Positions 45,040-53,307 of a DNA stretch of 64,000 nucleotides are shown here, piece by piece (position 1 is the stretch's first letter; each line of letters starts with the position of its first letter). Position numbers and translations under genes: made by a program. The notes beneath the pieces are model-generated. The model saw only the letters and a program-made list of their open reading frames with translations, ran no database searches and was not told where the DNA came from. Origin of the DNA: Ureibacillus terrenus (GTDB lineage Bacteria > Bacillota > Bacilli > Bacillales_A > Planococcaceae); assembly GCF_006569205.1 (NCBI RefSeq), contig NZ_VIGD01000013.1, forward strand, positions 1-64,000, in the 5' to 3' direction.

Positions 45040-46416
45040 TTATGAAAAATGGCGTTTGCAATATTCCACCAGCACATCTCTTAAAAAATATGGCAAATAA
45101 TATTTCTTTTTTGCATATTTGAAATTAGGGAAAAAGTATCCAAACGTAAACATATCGAGGGTCGCCAATTGGTAGGTTTTATTCAGATCGCTGACTTCTC
45201 CTTTTACAATCAACTCCCGGTTCTTGTTGACGGAAAATTCATAGGTTAAAATCTTGCCGAACACCAAACCTCTGAATCCCAATCCCCTCAGCTCGAGTTG
45301 TGACCACTCCTCATTTTTCGCCTGCAAATATACTTCTTTTAATTGCCGTCCCGTCAATTCCACCACACATAAGTTGATGGGGTGGGGCAAAATGCGGTGA
45401 ATATCATATTTACTCACATTCCCTTTTTTCAAACCATCCAAAAAGATGCCCGCATTAAACATCGCACAATCGGCGCCGGTATGCTCCAAAACCGCTTTCG
45501 CGAAAAGCCTTGAAATCTGGGAATGATGGAACCACTCCTTATTATAGCTTTTCGCCGATTGAAAAAGGGGTTCGCTCATTAACTCCTTGCCGGTGTGCGA
45601 CAACTGTTCCAAAAACTCCAATTCACCCTCGATTTCAGGCAACAGCGCATTATCAATCACCATTTCTTCCTTGTGGACAATTTTCCGGCGTTCATGATCA
45701 TACTGAATGACCAAATGTCCGGTATATGCGCCGAATTTGCCGCATCCGGTGAGCAGCACCCCGTTCACCATTTTCCCTTCTTCAAGAAAATGATGGGTAT
45801 GGGCGCCAAAAATCACATCCAATTCAGGACATTCCTGAGCCAACATCTCATCCTCTGTAATGCCCAAATGGGACAAGCACAGTAAAATATCCACTTCTCC
45901 CCGCAGCTCTTTGGCAATGGAGATAATTGCTTTTCTCGGCTCTGTAATCTCCCATTGAAGCTCTTTATAAAACAGTTCGTAAAAAGCGGTAGCACCGATG
46001 ACCCCAATTTTTGTACCATATTTTGTCCTCAAAATGGTATAAGGCTTCAGCCATTTTGGATTTTCTCCATTTGCCGCCTTCAAATTGGCGACAACCACTT
46101 CAAATCTGGCATCATCATATAAATGGTACAGCTCGTCAAAGTCCAAAGTGATGCCTTCATTATTGCCGATGGTCACAACATCGTATTGGGCCTCATTCAA
46201 TAACTTCACATTCCCGAGCCCCAGGGTCGCTTCCGTATAAATGTTTGAACGGTCCAAGTGATCCCCGACATCAAACAAGAAACTGGGCTCGCCTTTTTCC
46301 GCATAGGCAAGCCGCTCATTCCGAATGAAATATTGGGAACGCAACCAATATTCGAAATGGCTATGTATATCGTTTGTATGGTAGAAATGAATCGTCTCAA
46401 GCAAACTGCTCACCAT
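45040..46416 (-). CDS. yunD: 5'-nucleotidase/metallophosphatase family protein YunD
   Basis: 458-aa protein with an N-terminal calcineurin-like domain (HTNDIHSHFEYW, DVGDHLDRSN, TIGNNEG, GAHTHHF) and a C-terminal 5'-nucleotidase domain. There is no signal peptide, so it should act in the cytosol on nucleotides or related phosphoesters. GNNEG replaces the more usual GNHE, a change typical of the YunD group. The start at 46416 is the first ATG; nearby GTG/TTG are possible. It follows yunE by 9 nt. Confidence 0.88.
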   Translation of the reverse strand: MVSSLLETIHFYHTNDIHSHFEYWLRSQYFIRNERLAYAEKGEPSFLFDVGDHLDRSNIYTEATLGLGNVKLLNEAQYDVVTIGNNEGITLDFDELYHLYDDARFEVVVANLKAANGENPKWLKPYTILRTKYGTKIGVIGATAFYELFYKELQWEITEPRKAIISIAKELRGEVDILLCLSHLGITEDEMLAQECPELDVIFGAHTHHFLEEGKMVNGVLLTGCGKFGAYTGHLVIQYDHERRKIVHKEEMVIDNALLPEIEGELEFLEQLSHTGKELMSEPLFQSAKSYNKEWFHHSQISRLFAKAVLEHTGADCAMFNAGIFLDGLKKGNVSKYDIHRILPHPINLCVVELTGRQLKEVYLQAKNEEWSQLELRGLGFRGLVFGKILTYEFSVNKNRELIVKGEVSDLNKTYQLATLDMFTFGYFFPNFKYAKKKYYLPYFLRDVLVEYCKRHFS

Positions 46417-46425
46417 CTCTCACAT

Positions 46426-47247
46426 TTAAACTAGCCCTTCTATTATAGAACGGATCCCGATCAGCACCATAACGATTTGCAGTACGAGAACGACCGTTTT
46501 GGATTTCATCCGCTTGTTTAAAGCCGCTCCCAATTTTGCCCCCAAATAGGCCCCGATGATGACAGGAACCGTATAATGCCAAGGGACATTTCCTAAAGCG
46601 ATATGGCTGATGGAATTGACAATGGATGTTAAAAAGACCATAAACATGGAAGTCGCGACGGCAACATGGGCAGGAAAACGGAACAACAGAATCATGGCCG
46701 GTACGATTAACGAACCGCCCCCGATGCCGAATAAGCCGGAAATCATCCCGACAAAAAAGGAAAAGCCGACCGCAAACCATACAGGATATCCAAATTCAAA
46801 CGTCTGCCCCTGCCGGTCTGTAAAACTTCTCTTTATGCCATGATCCATAAACCATTGGATCGGCTTGAGTTTATCGCGGACAAATAATAAGGTTGACAAA
46901 ACAATCAATAAAATACCGAAGTAAAGATTGAAGGAATCGATATTTAAGCCTTTATTGAGCCACGCCCCTAGAATCGCACCGGGCGCACTCCCGATAAAAA
47001 ATATCGATCCGCTGATAAAATCGACTTGTTTGGAACGCATGTAGGAAATCGTAGAAGACAGCCCTGTAAAAATCATCATGACAACGGATAGGCCGACCAC
47101 CCGTTGGGGTGTAATATCAGGGAAGTATCCCAATTGAACGCCGAAATAGAGGGTTGCGGGAATTAACACGACCCCTCCCCCCAATCCGACGAGCGAACCA
47201 AGTATTCCAGCGCATAGCGCAATGATTGCCAGTAGTAAATATTCCAT
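46426..47247 (-). CDS. yunE: TauE/SafE-family sulfite/sulfoacetate-type exporter YunE
   Basis: 273-aa membrane protein with about eight helices in two repeats, each opening with a glycine-rich motif (GSLVGLGGGVVLIPA and GLFGIGGGSLIVPA). Family members export sulfite, sulfoacetate or related anions, which fits the adjoining sulfur locus, though it is also in the sulfur-free yun cluster of B. subtilis. The ATG overlaps the yunF stop (TGATG). Confidence 0.88.
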   Translation of the reverse strand: MEYLLLAIIALCAGILGSLVGLGGGVVLIPATLYFGVQLGYFPDITPQRVVGLSVVMMIFTGLSSTISYMRSKQVDFISGSIFFIGSAPGAILGAWLNKGLNIDSFNLYFGILLIVLSTLLFVRDKLKPIQWFMDHGIKRSFTDRQGQTFEFGYPVWFAVGFSFFVGMISGLFGIGGGSLIVPAMILLFRFPAHVAVATSMFMVFLTSIVNSISHIALGNVPWHYTVPVIIGAYLGAKLGAALNKRMKSKTVVLVLQIVMVLIGIRSIIEGLV

Positions 47248-48101
47248 CAAAATTCCCCTTCAAAAAGATTTAATTGTTTCGGTGCCAGCCCATCATACCG
47301 GATATTTAATATTTCCTGCAGCGTTTTTGCGTTGCCTGCCGCATGATGGCCTGAATTGTTATTGAATAGCACAAATATCTCTTCCGCTTTTTTCTCCAAT
47401 TCTTTAATATGCTTTGCCAAATCTTCCAGTTCCTCTTGACTATAGTCATATAAAAATCGGACTTCTCTCCAGTTGGGTGCACCGGTATTTCTCCATCCAA
47501 AAACATTTCTTCCATGAAGGCGCACAAGCGCTTTTTTATTTGTCGCTTCCGGAACAAAAGGAACCGAACCGATTCCTGCCTGCGGTTCATCACAAACGGT
47601 ATGTATCAATCCATTTTCCCTGAGAAACTGGATTGTTGCTTCTTTTCTGCCGTTTTGAAACCAGGTTTGATTCCGGAATTCAATCGCGATCGGAAATCCT
47701 TGTAATTGCTGTTTTAGATATAAGATATATTTCACATTTCGGGAAGTGCAGTCAAACCATGGCGGAAATTGGACCAAAATCATGGCCAATTTATCCGCTT
47801 GCCGGAAAGCATCGGCGCACTCCCTGAATGCTTCAAACATTTCCGAATGATCCTGATAAGGAAGTTCATCTTTATTGTGGCCCGTCATACCTTGATAGGC
47901 CTTCACAATAAACTGAAACTTCTCCGGTGTCTCCGCCGTCCATTTTTCGACGTTTTTGACAGATGGAATGGCATAAAAAGAGGTATCCACTTCCACAATA
48001 GGAAAGTGTCCGCTATAATCAAAGAGTTTATCTTTCTTTGAGGAATTTTCCCGATAAAGGGAAGGATGGTCCCCCCATCCAGTAAGACCAATTTTTATCA
48101 T
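47247..48101 (-). CDS. yunF: DUF72 TIM-barrel protein YunF
   Basis: 284-aa cytosolic protein of the DUF72/YecE family: GLTGWGDHPSLY start, VEVDTSFYAIPS, LVQFPPWF, AIEFRNQTWF and LFNNNSGHHAAGNA. Function unknown. It is the first gene of a tight yunF-yunE-yunD operon. Confidence 0.9.
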   Translation of the reverse strand: MIKIGLTGWGDHPSLYRENSSKKDKLFDYSGHFPIVEVDTSFYAIPSVKNVEKWTAETPEKFQFIVKAYQGMTGHNKDELPYQDHSEMFEAFRECADAFRQADKLAMILVQFPPWFDCTSRNVKYILYLKQQLQGFPIAIEFRNQTWFQNGRKEATIQFLRENGLIHTVCDEPQAGIGSVPFVPEATNKKALVRLHGRNVFGWRNTGAPNWREVRFLYDYSQEELEDLAKHIKELEKKAEEIFVLFNNNSGHHAAGNAKTLQEILNIRYDGLAPKQLNLFEGEF

Positions 48102-48160
48102 TTCTCCCTCTCCATTTTATCTCATTTTTACATATATAAAAAAGTATAAACGATTATACG

Positions 48161-48200
48161 AAAAAAGTTCGATTACGCAATACGTAAATCGAACTTTTTT
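48161..48200. terminator. Terminator between yezD and yunF
   Basis: AAAAAAGTTCGATT / AATCGAACTTTTTT perfect 14-base arms with A6/T6 ends and a further TACG/CGTA pairing inside. It closes the ribR-ssuE-yezD transcript. Confidence 0.93.
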
Positions 48201-48218
48201 CAATCCCGACGATTTTAT

Positions 48219-48368
48219 TTACTTGATTAGGCGAATCTTCTTGCTTTTCTCAATTTGAACAATTTCGTCATCATGGATTGTGAGGGTGATGGAACCATAA
48301 CGGATCGTCGGAATGATCTTTTTTAAATTTTGCAGCACTTGCTCCAGCTTTTCATCCCTTTTGCTCAT
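48219..48368 (-). CDS. yezD: YezD-family small protein (DUF2292)
   Basis: 49-aa protein starting MSKRDEKLEQVLQNL and containing the family core IRYGSITLTIHDDEIVQIE. YezD proteins are regularly encoded beside sulfur-assimilation genes; the role is unknown. The ATG has AAGGGGA 9 nt upstream and the gene follows ssuE by 37 nt. Confidence 0.88.
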   Translation of the reverse strand: MSKRDEKLEQVLQNLKKIIPTIRYGSITLTIHDDEIVQIEKSKKIRLIK

Positions 48369-48405
48369 AGCATTTCATCCCCTTCATGCAAGAATCTCAA
48401 TCAAT

Positions 48406-48942
48406 TTATTGATGAACATAAACCCGGGAAGAAACTTTTTCCAATTGGTCGTTCAAGCGTTGAACGGCCTCATCGGCAATGCGGTATTCCCCATTTTCCA
48501 AACGTTCTACCTGCTGATCGAGGACAAAAATGGCCTTCAATATTTCTGTTGCTCCCAACACGGAAACGACAGGTTTCAGCGCATATTCAATCGCAAGCAG
48601 GTGGCCGATGGAACCGCCGATGGCAATCGGAATGACCGTTTTATTTTCAAGACCGTTTTGTGGAATCAAATCCAGGAACGTTTTTAAAATTCCTGTATAA
48701 GACGCTTTAAAAATCGGTGTCAGAATGACGACAATATCCGCTTCTTCCACCAGTTTGTTGGCTTTTTGGATTTCCTCGCTTGCAAAATTCAATAAAATCA
48801 AATCCTGGGCGGGCAATTCATGAACATAAATGGAATCCGTTTGAATGTCCGCCTTTTTCAAATAGTTTTCAACATACTGATGTATTCCTGTCAGGCGGGA
48901 TGCCTTTTTATTGCTTCCATTAATAATCACTGCTTTAACCAT
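48406..48942 (-). CDS. ssuE: NADPH-dependent FMN reductase (SsuE type)
   Basis: 178-aa flavodoxin-fold reductase supplying reduced FMN to flavin monooxygenases such as the LLM-type enzyme at 53308. The FMN-binding NGSNKKASRL (about 8-17), VILTPIFKASYTGILKTFLDL (about 72-92) and PIAIGGSIGHLLAIEYALKP (about 106-125) match SsuE. It lies downstream of ribR, which makes FMN: flavin synthesis and use are coupled in one operon. Confidence 0.88.
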   Translation of the reverse strand: MVKAVIINGSNKKASRLTGIHQYVENYLKKADIQTDSIYVHELPAQDLILLNFASEEIQKANKLVEEADIVVILTPIFKASYTGILKTFLDLIPQNGLENKTVIPIAIGGSIGHLLAIEYALKPVVSVLGATEILKAIFVLDQQVERLENGEYRIADEAVQRLNDQLEKVSSRVYVHQ

Positions 48943-49021
48943 TTAATATGACCTCCTGATGAAAAAATAAATTATATTATGAAAAGTTTCTTTCAACCTT
49001 TTTTCTTATTATTTCAACAGA

Positions 49022-49730
49022 TTAACTATGTTTTAAGGCAAAATAAGAATTATTTGAAACGAGACATTGTTCATTCCAAAAATCTTCCAGCGCTTTCTTT
49101 AAGCCTCCTGGACCGAACTTCACCTTTCCTTTGTTTGAACAGTTATCTATTATAAACAATATAATCTTTTCTCTTCTTTCCAATATATCCGTTATGCCTT
49201 TCCGGTAAAACCATTGGTCGATCGTATTATAAATTCCTTTATTGACCGAAAAATGCTCCTCACAATATTGGGAAAATTTTAAATCAGGCAAGTGCAGTAG
49301 TTCGTTGCTTTTTTTCAAAATTGCCACCCTCCCCAGCGATTGATTGAAATTGAGATCGAGCGTATTGAATGTCTTTATGGATTTGGCCGATTAAATCTTC
49401 TTTGCTATGAAACTTCCGTTCCCTTCTGACAAAAAAGGCTATTTCGACCGTCAAATATTTTTCATAGAGATTTTCGTCAAAATCAAAAATGTGCACTTCA
49501 AAGGTTTGATGATGGCCGTCATTGAACGTTGGACGAATTCCGATATTCATAATGCCCGCATATTTTCTCTTTTCAAAGTATACAAAGACTCCATACACCC
49601 CTCCCTCTAATTGGACTTCACCCAAAGGATTTACGTTCGCAGTCGGAAACCCGAGTTGTCTGCCAAGTTGCTTTCCTCTTTTTACCTTCCCCACAATAAA
49701 TATTGGCCGTTGTTGTCGTAAAGCGCTCAT
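49022..49730 (-). pseudogene. ribR: RibR-like flavokinase/RNA-binding protein split by a frameshift
   Basis: Two overlapping frames. The first (49730-49284, 148 aa) is a stand-alone riboflavin kinase domain: GRQLGFPTANVNPLG, GVYGVFVYFE, GIMNIGIRPTFND. The second (49327-49022) has LHLPDLKFSQYCEEHF, NKGIYNTIDQWFYRKGITD and VKFGPGGL, which I recognise as the C-terminal RNA-binding part of B. subtilis RibR. Removing one A of the A7 run at about 49310-49316 fuses them into 235 aa (RibR is about 230 aa). Alternatively a GGGGAGG just before GTG/TTG codons could start the second part separately. The start at 49730 has GGAGG 6 nt upstream. In B. subtilis ribR also sits in a sulfur operon. Confidence 0.82.
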
Positions 49731-49744
49731 TTGCACCCTCCAAT

Positions 49745-49797
49745 TGGAATAATAAAAATGAAGGCCGACTAAATAGCAAAACACTATTTAGTCGGCC
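49745..49797 (-). terminator. Leader terminator of the ribR operon
   Basis: Perfect 14-bp arms GGCCGACTAAATAG / CTATTTAGTCGGCC (49763-49797) followed by TTCATTTTTATTATT, upstream of the ribR ribosome site. It ends a leader of about 85 nt unless an alternative fold forms. Confidence 0.88.
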
Positions 49798-49820
49798 TCT
49801 AGTTTGTCTAGTCGGGCGAT
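49791..49820 (-). promoter_or_regulatory. Sulfur-leader hairpin, copy A (ribR-ssuE-yezD)
   Basis: 30-nt element: P1 ATCGCCC / GGCCGAC (one internal C-C mismatch), GA on the 5' side and A on the 3' side as an asymmetric loop, P2 CTAG / CTAG, loop ACAAA. The P1 3' strand is the first 7 nt of the terminator at 49763-49797, so the two folds exclude each other. Copies B and C have the same plan. Confidence 0.72.
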
Positions 49821-49836
49821 TTCTTTTGTTTTTTCC

Positions 49837-49865
49837 AATATAATACATAATACCTGAGTAGTCAA
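49837..49865 (-). promoter_or_regulatory. Sigma-A promoter of the ribR operon
   Basis: TTGACT (49860-49865), 17-nt spacer, TATATT (49837-49842) on the minus strand, about 107 nt before the ribR ATG. Confidence 0.75.
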
Positions 49866-49978
49866 GTGTGTTTTGTAGGTTTTATATGAGATTTTTTTAT
49901 TTTCATATTTTGACTGTGGCAACAGTAGTAATTGACTAAAAATTTTCCAAGTTTCAATACTTTGATGCATTTGCAAAT

Positions 49979-50500
49979 CTAATGTACGATTTTCATGACA
50001 TTTTCTCTCAGCATTTGTTCCGATGCTTCACCATTGATTTTTTCCACAATTTCTCCTTCGCTGTTTATAAACAATGTAACCGGCAAAGTGATGATTTTAA
50101 AAGCCTCGGTTGCCTGCTGATCCTGATCCAGCAAAATTGGGAAACTCACTTTATTTTTTGATAGAAACGAGTTCACCGCAATCACCGGTTCGCCGACATT
50201 GATGGCCACCACTTCGACACCCTGGCTTCCATATTCCTGATAAATTTTTTCAAAATAAGGCAATTCTTTTTTGCAAGGAGGGCAATAAGTAGCCCAAAAA
50301 TTGACCACCATCCCCTTTCCTTTATAATCTTCCAGGCTAAGCTGATTCCCTTCAAGGTCTTCCAATGTGAAATCGAAAACGGCATCTGCAGGTTCTTTCT
50401 TTTTATCAATGACGATTTCTGCATAAACAGAATAGCCCAATAACAGAAAGAGGATCGTTAACATCGCTTTGCCCATAATATTCTTATAACGCTTTTTCAT
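49979..50500 (-). CDS. Membrane-anchored thioredoxin-like protein (TlpA/ResA family)
   Basis: 173-aa protein with an uncleaved N-terminal anchor (about 10-28) and an extracytoplasmic thioredoxin fold. The redox centre is WATYCPPCKKE (about 69-79), and the cis-Pro is in IITLPVTLFI. It is encoded 28 nt after an SsuC-like permease in the same operon, so it may reduce a disulfide or thiosulfonate substrate before uptake; this role is inferred. No clear terminator follows before the ribR promoter. Confidence 0.85.
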   Translation of the reverse strand: MKKRYKNIMGKAMLTILFLLLGYSVYAEIVIDKKKEPADAVFDFTLEDLEGNQLSLEDYKGKGMVVNFWATYCPPCKKELPYFEKIYQEYGSQGVEVVAINVGEPVIAVNSFLSKNKVSFPILLDQDQQATEAFKIITLPVTLFINSEGEIVEKINGEASEQMLRENVMKIVH

Positions 50501-50528
50501 CTTTGCCTTTCACTCCAAAGGGGAGCCT

Positions 50529-51293
50529 TTAGTCGCTCTTTAAATTCATCCAGAACAAAATGCGTTTCTTGACCTTTTCAAAAATTAGAATGATCGTCAG
50601 TATAATGATGGCGTTGAATATAATTCCTGCCAATACATAATCGTATTGGGAAAAATCCGTATAGTACAATACGAAATGCCCCATTCCCGCCTCGGCACCG
50701 AACATTTCGGCCATGATCAATACAATAAAAGACAATATAAGAGCCGTTCCCGTGCTGCTCAGAATATATGGTGAACTTGCCGGCAACACGAATTTCCAGA
50801 TAAAATCTATACCTTTTAAACCAATGATTTTTGCGTTATCCCAATAGCGTTTATCAATAAGGACAACTCCCTGAATGGTTCCGAGGAAAATGGGCCAAAA
50901 AGCTCCAATAAACAGGATTGCAATCGAGGCCGATTTAAAAGTCGGCAATAATGCTATCGCATACGGTATAAAAAGTGTCGGCGGCAAAGGGCTTAATACG
51001 TGAAAGAACGGAGAAAAAATTTCCCTTAAATTTTGCCGGAGTCCAAAGAATACGCCTCCACCGACACCCAGGATGAATGCCAATGCGAGTGCAGGAATGA
51101 GCAAAGCCATTGAACTTGCAAATCCTTTGAGCATCTCGTCAAATGCCTCTACAAATGCCCCCGCAATCTCCGAAATCGGAGGGAAGATGACCGGGTTCAA
51201 CAAATCGCTGAAATTTGTAAAATATACCCAAATCAGTATCAATAAGAAGAAAATGGCCAAGGTAATCGAATAATGTTTCAAGTTTCTTCTCAT
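50529..51293 (-). CDS. ABC transporter permease, SsuC/TauC type
   Basis: 254-aa inner-membrane subunit with six helices and the BPD_transp_1 EAA-like loop (GLKGIDFIWKFVLPASSPYILSSTGTAL, split around residues 160-187). It belongs to the nitrate/sulfonate/taurine importer class. It lies 14 nt after the binding-protein gene. The locus supports a sulfur-containing substrate; which one is unknown. Confidence 0.87.
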   Translation of the reverse strand: MRRNLKHYSITLAIFFLLILIWVYFTNFSDLLNPVIFPPISEIAGAFVEAFDEMLKGFASSMALLIPALALAFILGVGGGVFFGLRQNLREIFSPFFHVLSPLPPTLFIPYAIALLPTFKSASIAILFIGAFWPIFLGTIQGVVLIDKRYWDNAKIIGLKGIDFIWKFVLPASSPYILSSTGTALILSFIVLIMAEMFGAEAGMGHFVLYYTDFSQYDYVLAGIIFNAIIILTIILIFEKVKKRILFWMNLKSD

Positions 51294-51307
51294 CCACCCA
51301 CCCCATT

Positions 51308-52393
51308 TTATAGATTCTGCTTTTTATAGCGCTCGAAAACTTTTTTGTAATAATCATCGTCCGGATTTTCTTCCATTAATTCTTTTAGCGCTTCTTCGTA
51401 GAAAGTTAGATTAAAATATTTATTTAGATCAATGTTTTTGGCATCCCCATCGATGTAACCCAGATCTTTCATTTGTTCCCACAATACTTCCACTTGATGT
51501 TTATGGGGATCCGCCGAATTGATCAAATGCTCCTCATTTACAATTTCATTTATTTCTTCATCGGATAAATTGAAACGTTCTTTGGAAGCTTCTACCGCAA
51601 TTTTTGGATTTTCCAGTTTTAATCTTTCCGCTTTAATCAAGCCTTTTAAAAATTTCTTGAAGGCGATTTCCTGATCTTTTGTGTAATCCCCTCGTGTGAC
51701 GACACGGCAGCAAACATGGCCTGGCTGTACATCATTGCTCCATATAAATGGAACTAAACCTGCCTCGGTCGCCTGAGAAAGAAATCCGGAAAGCGAAAAG
51801 GCCGCATCGACTTTGCGGGCTGCCGCCGCTTCAATCAGGTTTGCATTCGTTTTGAATTCGACAAATTTTACATCCTCTTCCAAATCCAAACCGGCTTTCT
51901 TTAAGGCCGTTTTAAATACGATATCCGGCACTCCCAATCGTACAACGCCTATTGTTTTTCCTTTGAAATCTTCAAATGATTTATATTTGTCCGCATCTTC
52001 TTTCGGAACATAAACGGGATGGCCTCCCTCCATATGGCCGCCGATAATGTCCAAATCCGCCCCTTGCGCAATGAAAGCCAAAGGAGTCGTTGTTCCGAAT
52101 GTTAATCCGATATCAATTTTATTTGTTTGCAGCGCATTGATTCCGTCCGTTGAAGCATTAAACGGCACCATTTCAACCGTCAAATTTTCCTCTTCAAAAA
52201 AACCTTCATGAATCGCGATGTCCGCCAATGGGGCCCCATTCATTTTTAAATAGCCCACTTTGAGATGATATTGCTTTTCATCTTTTTTGATTGCATTTTC
52301 ATTGGAATTTTCATTTCCATTGCAGGCGGCCAATTGAACGGATAAAATCAGCAGAAAAACAATGTAAAATAAACCTTTGAAACGTGATTTCAC
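51308..52393 (-). CDS. ABC transporter substrate-binding lipoprotein, SsuA/NMT1-like
   Basis: 361-aa lipoprotein, lipobox VQLAAC (Cys about residue 24). The periplasmic-binding-protein class II fold has LKVGYLKMNGAPLADIAIHEGFFEEENL, GLTFGTTTPLAFIAQGADL and KGKTIGVVRLGVPD. Family members bind sulfonates, taurine or thiamine precursors. The GTG start directly follows the ATPase stop (TAAGTG) with GGGAGG upstream. Confidence 0.87.
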   Translation of the reverse strand: MKSRFKGLFYIVFLLILSVQLAACNGNENSNENAIKKDEKQYHLKVGYLKMNGAPLADIAIHEGFFEEENLTVEMVPFNASTDGINALQTNKIDIGLTFGTTTPLAFIAQGADLDIIGGHMEGGHPVYVPKEDADKYKSFEDFKGKTIGVVRLGVPDIVFKTALKKAGLDLEEDVKFVEFKTNANLIEAAAARKVDAAFSLSGFLSQATEAGLVPFIWSNDVQPGHVCCRVVTRGDYTKDQEIAFKKFLKGLIKAERLKLENPKIAVEASKERFNLSDEEINEIVNEEHLINSADPHKHQVEVLWEQMKDLGYIDGDAKNIDLNKYFNLTFYEEALKELMEENPDDDYYKKVFERYKKQNL

Positions 52394-53206
52394 TTAAATT
52401 CCTCCCCCATCCTCTACTGCTTCTTTCTGGTTCAACTTTTCAAAGATTCCCTTGTTCATCAGTTGTAATAGATCATCGCGAAATTCTATAAATTCCCGGC
52501 TTTCAAACAATTCATTGCGGTTTATCGGCTTTTCGAAGGGCACATCGATGCATTCCAAAATTTTTCCGGGCGGCCCCGGCGAAAACATCACTATGCTATC
52601 CGCCAACATGATGGCTTCTTCGGCATCATGGGTGACAAAAATGATGGTCTTCTTTTGATCTTGATTAATCTGTAATACCAGTTCTTGCAATTGTATTCTT
52701 GTAATCGGATCCAATGCACCGAAGGGTTCATCCATCAACAACAGATCCGATCCCACCGACAATGCCCTCGCAATGGCTGCCCGCTGCCTCATTCCGCCGG
52801 ACATCTCCCCGGGATATTTTTTAGTTGCGTGCCCCAGCTGCACCATTGTCAAATATTGTTCCGCCAATTGAAAAAGTTCTTTTTTCGACTTTTTTCCTTT
52901 TAAGCGCTTCTTTAAAGCGAGTACAATATTCTCTTCTGCGGTCAACCACGGGAATAGGGAATAATCCTGAAACACTACCGCTATATCGGAAATCCCGTTT
53001 TTATTATTGATAATGATTTCACCGGAATTTGGCTTTTCCAGATCGGCAAGCAGCCGTAAAAAAGTGCTTTTTCCTGAACCGCTGGGGCCCATCAAGACGA
53101 GAAATTCCCCTTCCCTTACTTCCAAATTGATATCTTTTAATATTTCCGTATCTTTATAACCAAAACTTACATTTATTGCCTTGATTTTAATAGGAGCTGA
53201 TGACGT
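52394..53206 (-). CDS. ABC transporter ATPase, SsuB-like, 5' end disrupted
   Basis: The open frame codes for Walker A GPSGSGKST, Q loop FQDYSLFP, signature MSGGMRQRAAIARAL, Walker [14 protein letters not shown] and H-loop THDAEEA. The homologous N-terminus (IKIKAINVSFGYKDTEILKDINLEV, split here as 53195-53121) has no start codon in frame: a TGA at 53209-53207 precedes it. A strong ribosome site (AAAGGAGGGAG, 53256-53266) with ATG 53244 and TTG 53252 lies upstream in other frames, so a 1-nt shift near 53195 is likely. Without repair, only a truncated start inside the domain would be possible (for example TTG 53125). Confidence 0.75.
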   Translation of the reverse strand, partial: TSSAPIKIKAINVSFGYKDTEILKDINLEVREGEFLVLMGPSGSGKSTFLRLLADLEKPNSGEIIINNKNGISDIAVVFQDYSLFPWLTAEENIVLALKKRLKGKKSKKELFQLAEQYLTMVQLGHATKKYPGEMSGGMRQRAAIARALSVGSDLLLMDEPFGALDPITRIQLQELVLQINQDQKKTIIFVTHDAEEAIMLADSIVMFSPGPPGKILECIDVPFEKPINRNELFESREFIEFRDDLLQLMNKGIFEKLNQKEAVEDGGGI

Positions 53207-53307
53207 TCATGGCTTGATTTCTTTTCTTTTTCCAACACCTGCATGGATTCAATCGCTCCCTCCTTTTGTGTACTATATAAATAAAAATAGTAGGATTTAA
53301 ACGATTA

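Noticed and set aside
49788-49976. Small open frame between the thioredoxin-like gene and ribR
   Set aside because: It overlaps the ribR promoter and leader, has no ribosome site and no recognisable composition, so it is a chance frame.
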